From: Druceiella hillmani | Lineage: Eukaryota > Arthropoda > Insecta > Lepidoptera > Hepialidae | NCBI GenBank assembly: GCA_039881145.1 | Contig: JAYKKI010000029.1 | Location: forward strand, 25,152,001 to 25,216,000 | Direction of reading: 5' to 3' | Length of the DNA: 64,000 nt | Shown here: in pieces, positions 1-13,000 of the stretch | Numbering within the stretch: position 1 is the first letter of the stretch | Layout of the letters: each line of letters starts with the position of its first letter | Notes under the pieces: generated by a model | What the model saw: the letters and a program-made list of their open reading frames with translations, nothing else | Told to the model about the DNA's origin: nothing | Databases searched by the model: none | Translations under genes and position numbers: made by a program

Positions 1-1
1 A

Positions 2-1186
2 GCCCTTTCTCCTGTTCTAGCGAATATTACGGAACATTTAATTAAGAATCGTTTGGAATGGTTTACTGAACACCATTCTATTTTTCCAAGGAACCAATTT
101 GGCTTCAGAAGAGCTAAAAGTACGTTGGACAATCTCAGCGTCCTAACCACTGACAGCAGACTTGCTTTCTCTCGACAAGAATTTTTAGATCTTTCTTCAG
201 CCTATGATAATGTAATCCTTCCAGTCCTCCAAAAAATTCTTCATAATCTTGGGATTCCGATTAAGATTATAAATTTTCTCCTCAATTTTCTTTTAGAAAG
301 ATCTATTATTCTTAGATCCCCTGGATCCCCCCCCTTTTCAAGAACTATATGGAAGGGTCTTCCCCAAGGTTCTGTTTTAAGTCCATTACTTTTCAATATT
401 TACTCTTATATGATTCACTCAACAGTTAATCCTTTCTGTCGTGTTTTGCAATACGCTGATGACCTGCTTTTATATTCTTCTGATAAATCAATAATTGTTG
501 CCGAAAATGCTTTGAACTCTGCCCTTGTTAACCTAAATAAATGGGTTACCTCTCATGGTATGGATTTATCCCCTTCCAAAAGCGCTGTCGTGGTCTTCTC
601 GAGAAGGAGAATTACTCCTCCGTTATCTATTTCTTATAATTCCTCTTTGATCCCTGTTCTTTCCAATACCAAATTCTTAGGTATGTTCCTAGACTCAAAA
701 TTATCCTGGAACATTCACATCGAATATGTCATCTCCCAATGCCAGACTAATTTGAATATCCTCCGCGCTCTTTCGGGAGTGTGGTGGGGCTCTCACCCTT
801 CCACATTAAAGTTAATATTTAACGCTCTAGTCCGTAGTCATCTAGAATATGGTTCATTTCTACTTGATCCTATTTCCAAATCCAATGTCACTAAATTGAC
901 CCGCATTCAGTCTCAAGCTCTGAGGATCATAGCAGGTGCTATGATATCCAGTCCCATAAATGCCCTACAAGTAGAATGTGTTGATCCTCCTTTAAGTCTC
1001 CGGCGACAATACCTAGCTGATCGTTATTTACTAAAGGCAGCTAGGTTTTCTACTCACCCTATTTTTCCTAAACTCACCCTCCTCTCTAGGTTTATTGAAC
1101 ATACTCCTTTTTGGCGTTCTAAGTCCCGACCTCTTCTTATCGTTAGCTTCCAAAGATTCAAATCCCTTACTAACCCCGTTTATTAA
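2..1186 (+). pseudogene. Reverse transcriptase of the non-LTR element, partial
   Basis: The frame is open from base 2. RT landmarks occur in order: FLDLSSAYDNV (motif A), GLPQGSVLSPLLFNIY (motif B region), and QYADDLLLYSS with the catalytic YADD. A thumb-like region follows with GVWWGSHPSTLKL and LTRIQSQALRIIAGA, as in jockey/I-type elements. The frame ends in a stop at 1184-1186, before the RNase H that should follow in the same polyprotein, so a frameshift lies between about 1180 and 1250. The protein would copy the element RNA at a nicked target. The N-terminal endonuclease is not in the window. Confidence 0.88.
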
Positions 1187-1249
1187 AATTCTTCTCTCCC
1201 TCTCTATAGCTTCCCATTAGACTCGGTATTTCACAGGCCAAATATAAAT

Positions 1250-2086
1250 TTGTGTTTTGGAGTTGATAAGGAGTCCAAAAATGCTAATTCGCTGTTCAAT
1301 TCTATCTTGAATTCGTTTTGGATGGATTGGACGCGAATATATACAGATGCATCAAAAACCGGTAGAGATGGCTATGTCGGAGCGTCATTTTACTCTCCAT
1401 CCACCGCGCATTCAGCTTACTTTCGCCTTCCTAAGGATTGTTCGGTATTCTCCGGGGAATGCCGTGCTATTGTGGAGGCCTTGAATTATGCCCTACACAA
1501 AAATATTCGCAGGCTCCTTATCTTCTCTGACTCCTTAAGTTGTTTACAGTCCCTTCTTGCTAATCCATTTTCTTCAAACTGTAGTTTCCTGATTCTTCGG
1601 ATCAAGCAACTTGCGCTTGATTTGGAGAGATCGGGATCCGATGTCGTTCTTGCATGGATCCCTAGTCATTGTGGCATAGTTGGTAATGAAATAGTCGACG
1701 CAAAAGCTCGGTTTGCCGCAGTGAACGGGGATCCATGTTTCACTACTAATTTCATTGAAGATCTTCTTCCCATGACTCGTTTCTGGATGGCGTCTGACTG
1801 GCAGAGGGCGTGGGAAAGATCATCCCAGATTACGGGTGCGAGATATTTCCAGATCCAACCTTTTATTCCTTCAAAACCTTGGTTCTCAACATTTACTTTC
1901 TCTCGAAAGGAATCCTCTGTGGTATCTCGCATGCGTTTGGGTCATTGCTCTGTTCCTACTCATTTGGCTAGACTGCGGGTCAGAGAGTCTCCAATTTGCG
2001 ATTGCGGGTTTGGAGAAGGCGATTTAAATCATCTCATTTTTTCATGTCCATTAAATAATAGATTTCCTTTGTTTCCAAATTATTAA
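1250..2086 (+). pseudogene. RNase H domain and Cys-rich tail of the non-LTR element
   Basis: The RNase H acidic residues are visible: YTDAS, GECRAIVEAL, FSDSLSCLQSLL and GNEIVDAKA, with the usual AWIPSHCGIVGNE stretch. The tail has CDCGFGEGDLNHLIFSC, a C-x-C ... H ... C pattern seen at the end of many insect LINE polyproteins. The frame stops early at about 2086 (NNRFPLFPNY); copy 2 continues through FKLLKYKIKLPINIKSL, so copy 1 has lost bases near 2070. The sequence from 2087 to 2200 still matches the copy 2 coding region out of frame. Confidence 0.85.
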
Positions 2087-2280
2087 AATATAAAATTCAA
2101 TTGCCCATCAACATAAGATCACTTTTATTTATTGCCAACAAACCCATTTTAGGATTAATCATTCAGTTCATAAGAAAGAACGACATCAAAATATAAAAAT
2201 TTTTATACTTATGTTTATTTTTTTAAGTTTATATACTTGTATATACTTATTTTGTACTTTCTGTATATGATAATGTCGTT

Positions 2281-2590
2281 TTCTTCTTTTAGTTTAATTG
2301 TAGCCAACTTCTTATTTAGTTTTTGTTTTATTGTATAGTTTATTCTTTTGTTATCAAGCAACAATGACAAATATCCGAAATTTGATTTAATCAGTGTTGC
2401 CATAGCCTTTTTTCCACACTTGACATTGGCAAAGGTTCTCTATGGAGAGAACGAACGCTATATAATCAAAGATAAAGAGGTATGTGTAAAATTTGAATTT
2501 CTTTTTGTTGTCAATTTCGTAACAGTCAAAAGTTTAAAATTGATTTTTATTATTTAAATTTTTACACGATTTGTAGTTTAAAAATTTGTC
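2281..2590 (+). promoter_or_regulatory. 5' flank and possible 5' UTR intron of zw10
   Basis: Sequence between the LINE 3' end and the zw10 start codon. A good donor (GAG|GTATGT, intron start 2480) and acceptor (TTGTAG, intron end 2576) could remove a 97-base 5' UTR intron. An in-frame TAA at 2579-2581 precedes the ATG at 2591 and supports that start. No TATA box or initiator could be called with confidence. The promoter must be close, because the mobile element ends only about 300 bases upstream. Confidence 0.4.
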
Positions 2591-4088
2591 ATGAGTTTCC
2601 TTAAAGATATTTTAAAAGAATCAGAATTGGCTGTATATAAGGAATTGAGGGAAAAATGTGAAAAAGTAAACCATGGAATGACGTTACTTACGGAACAAAT
2701 GGACATTCTAGTATGGAATTTGCAAAATATTTTACATGATTATTATGTAAATCTACAAGCGAAAAATATGACTCAAATTAATTTATCTATCAAAATGTGC
2801 AAGATAAATGAAGAATATAATAGACTACTCACTCTTTCAAATGAAATAATAACACAATATAGTGAGGAATGTTTTCAACATGAACTAAATAAATTCCAAA
2901 AAACTTACAACATTCTAAACGTATTAGTCCAAATGGTAACTTGCAAAAAAAAAATAGAAGAAATAAGTATGGAATTATACAAATTGAATTATGATAAGGT
3001 ATATGATTTACTTTTCGATGTTCACAATTTTTTATTTCATATTGATACCCATGAGAATGATATCGAAAATATTTTGGATAAATTAAGAGATGATTTCGAT
3101 ATGAAATACGCTTTATGTGTAGCCCAAATAAGCGTCGAGTTAGAGGAATGCTTTAAGTTTTCAGAAGACTTATGTCATGCTAGCACTGTTCAAACAATAG
3201 AGATTGATCATAGCGACATATCACAAATTCATAAATACTTTAAAGTTCTTCATAAATGTGAGCGCTTAAATGTGCAACTTCTTTCGTTTAGCGAATTTTT
3301 TATTTGCAAATTACTCAATAAGATTACAAAATATAAATGTTTAATAACATCAGACGAACATTTGAAAACAATAGTTTTAACCATTAAATATGACCAATGC
3401 GACAAAATTAAACCTAGCATACAAGATTGTTTAATTAATTTGACAGCCGTATTGGATTTTTTGCATACAACAATTGATGTTGTATTTGATGATGGTAATA
3501 CCTTCATTTCTGTGTTGGCAGATATGGTTTCAGATGATTTTTTTAAAGTATTCACAGAAAACTGTTTAAAATATGTTTTACCAGACAGCGACTCTAAGTT
3601 AGTAATTTATGAGGGTTTTATAAGTGAATTGGAAGTGTTTAACAGCTTTTTGGCTAGCATTAAATTTATTCAACACGAAACATCACCATTAAAAGCATAT
3701 TTAAATAGATGCGAAAGCATTTTATATGAAAAGAAAACAAATAGGTTTTTATTTGAAGCTAAAATGCTAATGAAACAAAGTTTACAGTTGAGTACAAAGA
3801 TTGTAGGTGCTGAAAATGATACTGACCCGAAACTGAATGAGAGCATTAATAGTTCAAACGACATAACCTGTATACTGAATGCACCAAATTTCTTTCACCG
3901 GTGCAAAGTGTCCAACAATGTTGTTCAAATTTTGAATCTTGTATTTGCAAACTTAAACGAGGCTACGGAATTGCCAGAGTATTTGCAACGGAATATTGTT
4001 GGGGCTGTGAAAAGTGTCGCCGTTATGTATCAGACATTGGTTCCAAAATTAAATGAAGAGAGTTTGAAGAACAATTATCTGGATATTG
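2591..4088 (+). CDS. zw10: zw10 coding exon 1
   Basis: The ATG at 2591 has an in-frame TAA 12 bases upstream. It encodes about 499 residues that are mostly helical and rich in Lys, Glu, Asn and Leu, beginning MSFLKDILKESEL. This is the N-terminal ZW10 domain that binds Zwilch, or the Dsl1 partner. The donor GTATGA at 4089 leaves phase 1; read-through would add only GMMF and a stop, so the splice is needed. The end of the exon (YQTLVPKLNEESLKN) aligns with the stretch just before the conserved NNC-YLAH motif of exon 2. Confidence 0.92.
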
Positions 4089-7000
4089 GTATGATGTTTT
4101 AGATGAATAAAATTAGATATTATTTTAATTGAGTACATTCTGTACAATGAATGAAGTTATGGTTTTCGTAATTTGTTATTTTGTGGTAAACATTTTATAC
4201 GTGTCTACGTAGTTTAAAAAGAGTTTTAAATCTATTGAAACAAACATATGATGTACTATTTGCATGAACTTATTAATTTCAAGTGTAATTGAAGAAAATA
4301 AATGTTTTTTAATCTTTATTTTTCATCGAAGGAAATATTTATGTAAAAATTATATTTGGTTGTAAGCGACTGGGCAGGAAAGTTGGTTATGGTATATTTT
4401 ATATCTTAATTTGTTTTAGTTGGTATATTTCATATCTTATGTCTTAATTTGCCTTGAACATTATGAAGAAATAACTGTTTATGCCCATAAGTTAACAATG
4501 CTGTATTCTCATTGTCCATATTTCTACCAAGCATGACAAGGCAGCAGTTAGTCCCTCATCAGATTGTGATCTTAGTGGAAAACCTTACCTCCTTTATTTT
4601 GTGGTAGCTCCTAATGAAATCATTTTATGTTATATCCTAGCTAGATAAATAAAAGTCTAGGGTGGACAAAGAAATCTTTTAGACCTTTAACAGTGAACTC
4701 AATATGATCAAGCTACTTTGTTGTAAGCTAGACTAAAATTATAAATAGGAAAGATTGTTACTTTATTTACAGAAGGTAATCTCATAAATTGTTCAAGCAT
4801 ATTGAAATATTTTTCACCATTAGAAAACTTATTTTGTGTTTATTAGAAAAGCTTTATTTAAAGTGAATGCTTGCTCGCCCGTTTTACACACTAGTTCATG
4901 TCTAGTAAATTATATTACATTTTGGTGTTTATGTTAAATTGAATGATTTAACTGAAATGAATATGTATAATTGAATAAGTTAAACAATAATTTTGTTGTT
5001 TCTTTGACTAAAATTAGAGAATTGTGGGGAAGGGTTACTTTATCCATTTTCTTAAATATTTTCATAAATAATTTTCATAATTATCATTTTATAACATAAT
5101 GACACTGTATTCCGTCCACTTATCAGTACGTTTGTTCGAATCAGTCGCAAGATATTAAAATTTAATATGTAATTCCATTAAAACTTGATTCAGTCCACTG
5201 ACACTTCTGAGTCCAACTACCAATGCCGCAGTAAAAAAAAATGACTATTACCCTTAAAGAGAAGTCAATTTGTTTAGAAGAAAAAAAAGTAGCATTTTTT
5301 AAATTATATTTAGTATAAATGCAAAATTGAAATGAAATTGAGCTACGATTTTAAATAAAAATACTTCTGCACGGAAACTTAACAAAGTGTATTGTTAAGT
5401 AACTATAAAAACTGATATTAATAATCACATTTCTTACGGAGATCATAAAGTAGGAATAAAAATAATGATGAAGTATAAATAATTAAGTAAATAAAATTTG
5501 TTTTTTGATTTACCACGTTTTTAATACGGACTAAAAAATATAAAATAATTTCTCCTTGCTCCATAAAGATTCATAATCCGATACGGATTAATATCCTCAT
5601 ACATAATGCCCTGAAAATTGGTGATTGTGAATTTCTATAACTATGAAAATACTTGTAACATCTAAAACGAAAAACGTGGGGCGCATGCAATAGGTAGTAG
5701 TAAGGAGTGTAGAGAGTAGCTGTCGTTGAGAAAGCTCGTACAATAGGTCATGTTATTTGTTGTTGAAATTGGTAGTGATTTAGGTGAACTTGCCAACCAC
5801 GTTTTTAATTTTATCATATGTACATGAACAGTCCATATATTGTCAGTAGATTAAGTGCTTATTTTACTAGCGTTAGTAACATTTATTATATTAAAACGCA
5901 TAAAGGTTATTAAAATAATTTAATTTCTGTAAGTGTGCCCTGTAGGCATTTTTCACACGCCAAATGACTCTACCACTGTGTCCAAAAAGGTCTCTCTGCT
6001 GAGAAGACACGGCGTAAGGTATAAATAATATAAACGTAATGACATAATAATAACATGATGATTTCATTGTGACACAAAATTCGCCGTGAGATTATTTGAG
6101 TCGCATGGGCATTCTCATTTGTGCTGAACAGACAAACACACAGACAAGAAAGTGTGCTATCTCCAGAACTTTGAAGCCATCGTCATTGTTTTCACTTTTA
6201 AGCCATTATTTGCAGTGTCTATTACTACTTTAGGAAAATATTCCCCTTCATGTCGAATGATTACATATACTCCTTTTGAATATTTTTCTCTTTGTCACCT
6301 ATTGGCTAATAGGAGACAATATATTACCATATTTTGTAATTTGAGTTATTTATGAAATTTTTTTCTTTAGTTTGCTTATTTTAACAATTATCTTTTTGTT
6401 TTCGAACCCTAATCAATTTCTCATTTTCCTTGGTGTGTTTTTCTTCCTCGGCTCTTCTTTGATGTTTCATGACTGTTTCCTTGGGTCAACTGTAAAGTAT
6501 ATTTTTACTACTTACTTGGACAATTGCTTTCTATATTAATTTTCCGTTAATTGTATATATAAAACCCACTTTCATCACAATTAACTATTCTTCAATTGTC
6601 ATTCATAATATATACTAAATTGTTTTCCTGCAGATATTTTATATTTATGGAAAACCAGCTTCAAATATTATACTCCGATATCAGTGCCCTGCACAAAGAA
6701 AATTATTGTGTTACTCTTTAAACAATTTCTGGGTGAATCCACTGGACCACTTCTTACCCGACTGATCATTTTGAAATGGATTTTTTTTTCATTAATTTTG
6801 CAACGGAATCAACTAGCTGAGATTTTGTTTAAAAAAATTCCAATTCACTTATTTCTATAATCCATTTGACTCAAATATATTCTTCCTCTATTGTTAATAT
6901 GGTCGGACCACCAACATTTCGAGGTTTATTTTATTTATTGTATAATGTATCTAACAAGTCCTCGGAACGTTGTAAATTTTGGCAGCTTGCCTAATGCTAT

Positions 7001-10000
7001 ATTTTTTTTCTTTTACATCAATTAAAGCCATTTCTAGATTTTCATGGGGATATGGAAAATGTCTTGAAATCCATTATAATTATCTGAAATAAAAATAAGC
7101 AGTTGCAATATAGATATTTGAGATACTAGTTTCCGACCGAGGTAGACTGAAATAGAAATATGGAAAATAAAGTATGTCTTCTTTTCAACTATATATAATT
7201 TGTATATAATAATTATGCAAAACCATATAAATATATTTTTTTAATAAATTGCTGTAATATAAACATTAATATACCATGCAGTACCGAAAATTACACAAAA
7301 AGAATAAAAATACATATAAAATTTTAATAGTGCAATTATATTTTCAAACAGAAAAATAAGTAAAAATCGTAAAGTTTCAAGTTGAATTATGTCAGGTCAT
7401 ATTGATTTAAAGTAGGATGTATGTATGTTCCCCATCGTAGATTATGTGTACATTAAATATATAAAAAGAATTACATATTTTTACTTTAAACGCTAAAACT
7501 ATTTTCTTTTTACTGAGCATAAATACCAGTTACCAGACAAATGGTCGGAACATAAGAAATTTTTACGTGCCCACATTCTAATTGCTCTTATTTACCTCGT
7601 AAATCGAATAAATTAATTAATCAAGCAGTAATAGCATTGTAATTACGATAAACATTTATATATTTATACAATCATCATCATCATATATATTAATATGCTA
7701 AGGTTAAGATATTACTCTCCCTTTTTAGAAAAAACCTCACAACTAATCCACATAAATTATATATCATTTTATAGATAATTGCTTGCTCTACCGGCATCCA
7801 CAACTAAAAAATTTATTATTGCTATTGTTTTTGCAAATTAATTAATTATTAAAATTATATACACAAAACAGCAATGCTGCCATCTAACGGCTCAACGTCA
7901 ATATGATTGACGGTCGGTAAAATTTTTGTTTAATTTCAAATCCACTCACATATAAATAAAGTGGCGCTTTAGCTCAATGCTTTTGATACTTGCGCCTGTA
8001 TATGTCAATTTTAGTAAAATATTTGTTTGATCTGTCATCTGAGCTTCATAATGGAATAAAAACGTAATAAGCAGTGTGCAAAATTAGAAATGAATTGAAT
8101 ACCTGCAATCAATTTTGATTTATTAAATTGAGTTGAATAATTTATAATGCGAAGACTTCGCACGGGTCACGTAAAATATTAATTAAACAAGCAGTAATAG
8201 CATTGTAATTACGATAAACATTTATATATTTATACAATAAAATATTAATTAAACAAGCAGTAATAGCATTGTAATTACGATAAACATTTATATATTTATA
8301 CAATAAAATATTAATTAAACAAGCAGTAATAGCATTGTAATTACGATAAACATTTATATATTTATACAATAAAATATTAGCATACTAATCCCTTTGATTT
8401 ATTTCTGCCCAAATGGAAATAACTTCACGACACCTTTTATAACTTTTCGATCACTAACCAAACTTGCAGGGTATGGTAATAACTGATGAATAGCTCGTTA
8501 TTGTTTCAAAGTGGTTACTTTACAAATGATGTTAATACTGTAATTTTGGTGCAGAAACTTTATATTCACTTTTATAGTCATTTAAAATGGATGGATACAC
8601 GAGGCTGGTCGGAGGCCGGTGCTATTGCGTTATACAGAGACTCATCAGTATAAGACATGACATATATTTGCAATTTAAAAAAAACGCAAAAATGTCGTAC
8701 TTTAATTATATTTTTCGGCCAATGTTGTAATAGTAGGAGACATACTTTGTTACAATTACTTTATCAGTGAAAATATGTACGAAAAACCAATCACAACCCA
8801 TTGTAAGCAGTTTAGACTGTAGGGTAGGAATGTAAGAGAGAATAGGTATAATTAAGAAAATTAACATTTATTATTTTTACAACTTTTTAATAAACTTTCA
8901 AAAATCAAAGTACTTTTAGGACATTATAATCAACATTTTAAGCAAAAACTTTTCATTTATACGGTACCTACCTACGTACCTCTTAGCAGTCTTATAATTA
9001 ACATTTTCAGTCATATAATATTTGTAATCAACACTTATAATGATAGGAACATTTTAGATATTTGTTTTGGTGAAATCTTACTGTTGTTTAAACCAACTCA
9101 TGGAGTAAACATGAGGTAAAGACGAGATACAAAATGAATTAACTTAAAATAATTATGAAATAATGGGTAAAATGATATTATGGAACATTTTCTTTTCTGG
9201 AATAGAATAACAACCTGTCCTTTAAAATTTATGAATTCTTATCTTACCAACAATTCAGTCCCAGCTTTAAAGCTGTTCATCTTTAATTATTGGCCAGTAC
9301 CAGAACATCTTCACTTTCTTTAAGCATCTTACAAAAGCACCTCCACATGCTGGTAACACCTGACCAGGATATTTACGTGAATTTCAGGTCAGTATGCCAT
9401 AATTTCCAACTGCTCTATTTTCCGGCGATTTCTCCTTTAAATTTGATGAAAGAAGAAAAATGAGACTCACGTGTCTTACTTTTTTTTAAGTATTTTCTTA
9501 CGCTTAGTAAGCATCAATCTCTCTAGCTGAAGAACAGGTGAAACTTGAGGTGACTTGTTATCATCATTATTGAGCCTTCAAGTTGCCCAGAAGAACATCA
9601 TCTTTGGAGTCATTGGATGGTATGACGTGGTCTTCACTGGAAGAAGCAAGAGTAATATCCGAATCATTGCAACTTGTAGATGAAGGGTCATTGCGCTTTG
9701 TTATTTTATCCCCATTGTCTTTTTTATCGTTTTGACCTTTTGTAGGCCAGAAGAACTTGCATCAACCAATTCGTAGGTGCATATTGTTGTGGCAGGTGGT
9801 ACATTTAGTTTTCCTGGTGGTGCTCTTTTCTGGACATATTTTAATTTGCAACTGTACTAGCTTTTATACGAAATTGTTGCCAAATAGTATTATCCATTGG
9901 TAATCTGGTTTTGTCTCGCTAATGTGAAATCTACGTTTATGGGAATTTGCTAATTTTTTTTAAAACCAACCATCAAATTTTGCTTGGTTTCTGTCAAAGA

Positions 10001-13000
10001 ATCTCATGTCATTTTTAGAAAATTTGGAAAATTATCTTTAGGTGTAGTTGGTAAATTTCTTCCCATTTGGCTGTTCTTCCAATCCTGTAAAATTTGCCTC
10101 CATTTGCACTTTAAAGGTTGAAAATAGGCAACGTCCAAAGGCTGCTGGATATGAGTCGCATTAGGAGGTAACCATATAAACTTGACATTTCCACATTCAG
10201 ACAAGATCTTTTTGTTTATGTGTGATGCTAATTGTTGCCTATAATTACTTTTTTCCTTCTTGTTTCTTTACACACTCTATCCCGTTTCTAGTTCAGTCTG
10301 TCTCATACATAAAAAAGGAAACGGCCTCGACTGCTTCAACTACAGAGAGAGTTAGATTACCAGTACGGTTTCAGAAGAGGTAGATCCACAACTGAACAAA
10401 TTTTTAACCTCCAGCAAATCTTAGAGAAAACAAGAGAATTCCAAATTAATACTCATCATCTCTTTATCGATTTCAAAACGGCCTATGACTGTATCAATAG
10501 AGAACGCCGAAAAGAATCGAGGCTCTGAATGAATTCAACATTTCTGATAAACTGGTTAAGTTGGTTTCCCTCATTCTAACCGACATAAAAATGAGAGTTA
10601 AATTCAAGGAAGCCTCTCTAAATCAGTGGAAATAGCAAACGGTGAGAGACAGAGCGATGCATTAGCATGTCTTCGTTTCAACATTGCGCTTGAGATCTAA
10701 CGAGATGAACAACTGCAGCCAACAGATGCTTTCATGGACTAAGAAGATAAGAAATCCAATAATATCAGTTATATAAAACTGTTATGTAAAGCTTAATCAG
10801 ATCAGTACTTACATATGCATCTGAAATGTGGATATTGCCCTAAACTAGTGAAAAAACCCTTGCAAGTTTCGAACGAAAAATCCTCAAATCTATCTTTGGT
10901 GGGTTCTTTGACAATGGGTTTTGGAGAAGGATAACTAATGCCGAACTTTTTCGCTTATTTAAACAAGTGAACCAAGCGGCTGAAGACCAGATATAATAAA
11001 ATTTATAAAAATCCAACGTATGAAGTGGGCCACCCATGTAATTAGAATGAAAGAACATAGAACGACAAAACATATATATATATAGCCAAATCAACTGGCT
11101 CAAGAGGAAGAGGAACACCCAAATTAAGATGGGCGGACTGCCTACAAAGTGTTTTCGATGCTCTCAACATAACAAACAGGAAAACCGTAGCGCCTAGAAA
11201 GAGGGCTTGGAACAGTCTGCTTGAGAAGGCCAGGGTCCACCGAGGACTGTCGAGCTACTGATGATAATGATGATGTTTCTTTAGAACTGGCATAAGGAGA
11301 TTGAGAAGCCAGTCTTCAAGAGTTGCAGAATCTATCCATTCAGTTTTTGCCCTTTTATATCGCACACCTGGAGAACCATTTTCAGACCAACAGGTTTTCC
11401 TGTGGCCTTGCCACAAAACACGACAGTAAAACTAATTTTTGTTACATTTACTATAGTCTCTGAATATTTTGTTCCATGTCTGCAAATTACTCTCTTTTTT
11501 CCAGGACTACTGCATAGATTAATCTTCTTGTAATTGTAAATGTTTTGTGGAGGAACATTTTACCACTTTTATGTTTTCAATAAATCTTTTATGGCTTCAG
11601 AGACCTGAGCTCTAACTCTTTTTATATTATTGGTGAGGCCCTGAGATCGTTCTTTTTATCTGGTTAAGAAAGATTTAAGCCAATCTTATTCTGGAATGTT
11701 GTTTTTGGACTTCGTCACGATTCGGCCTTGAGACCCAAGGTAATGTTTGATGATTATTTTCAGGTCAAAATCCATTAAAGGGGATACATATTCAGATAAT
11801 GCTGTAATGTGTGCAGCAAGCGCTGCGTCCTCCTCTGTAGTCAAAACAGTAGGTCTGCCAGGTTTATTCCGAATTTGAGCCAATTTGTTTTTGAGTGATA
11901 TTTTTCTGAGGCAGGTCATTACTTCGGTAATTTTAACTTATGGCAGCCACACATTCTTGTAAATTAGTCTGCTTTTTGTCAACGTACCGATGACTTGATG
12001 GCATCAGAAGTGCTGCAGCTAACCCGTTTCTATAGAAAAAAGATGGATTGTGCAAGGTCTTTTTTATTAAAACTAAGATCGTCGAGCTACTTTATACCGA
12101 GTATCATATCTGTAAAACAGCACTGCGTGCACATGCTCTGGTACTGTGATCTATGTGTTTGAGTCGAACTACAACATTTACTCGAGCAGTTTAGACACGG
12201 CGAGAAGTTAAATTTTTTTCCTGGTTAGGGCCAAAGTTATCTCCTAGAGTCATAGTACACGGCATATATACATTTTCCTTGCATCTAAAACTAGCTTTAG
12301 CTAATGAGAATGCTGAAAAAACCTTGTTTAAAATTTAGTACAGCTGGAAAATGTAAGTGAACATATTAGCAGACGAATAGATGGTACATTTGTGAGATGG
12401 TACGTATGTGAGAATTTGGCAAGCCCGAATTTTTTCATTTTCCTAACTTCTGATGTTCTTTAATTACGCGAAAGAGTTTGAATTTAAATACACTTTTATC
12501 TAATCTTCAGATTCATTTTAAATTATATTCAGTATTTGTTTCACATTATTTTCCAAGTGGAATATGCATTGTTTTGTATTCGATTCTTGTTACAAATAGT
12601 GATGAATAGTTTTTTATCACTTTTCACTCTCAATTCAATTTCATAGACGTGGGAAATAATATGTTAAATGACATTTTCATTTTGTCAGAATTGTTTTCTT
12701 GTGTAGGTCCAGCAGTTATGTGTCCTCTGAAATGCACGTCTATTGAGAACATGAAAGCAACACAGAAACTTTGCATACCCTTTAATATTGCTCACCACGT
12801 ATCGAGGTTTAAAAAGTAAAGTCGTAATTTTTATTACAGTTCTTATGGTATTTTTTCACACTTTTACACTGTTGCTAACAAAGTTAGAATAGAAAGTTAT
12901 ACACTTTGTAAAAAAAACAGTAGATAAAAATACTACTAATGAAGTCATCAAAGTTTCATCTGTCAAACACTGTTTCAACCTCGGTCTAAATTTAATTTTA

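Larger units (their letters stand above)
1..2280 (+). mobile_element. Non-LTR retrotransposon, 3' portion (RT + RNase H type), copy 1
   Basis: Entered from the left edge, so the gag-like ORF and endonuclease are outside the window. What is present is reverse transcriptase, then RNase H, then a cysteine-rich tail and an AT-rich 3' end. A second copy on the opposite strand (52900-54633) shares the coding part and the 3' tail up to about 2268 (tail motif CTTATTTTGTACTTTCTGTA), and this fixes the 3' end near 2270-2280. An RNase H domain after the RT suggests the I/Loa-like side of the LINE tree; that placement is from memory of the families. RT and RNase H are in different frames, so the element is probably dead. 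Confidence 0.88.

Noticed and set aside
8142..8369. 75-codon ORF with a repeated YKYINVYRNYNAITACLINIL pattern
   Set aside because: Product of a 66-bp tandem repeat whose length is a multiple of three; no coding evidence. (Pattern named only to identify the false ORF.)
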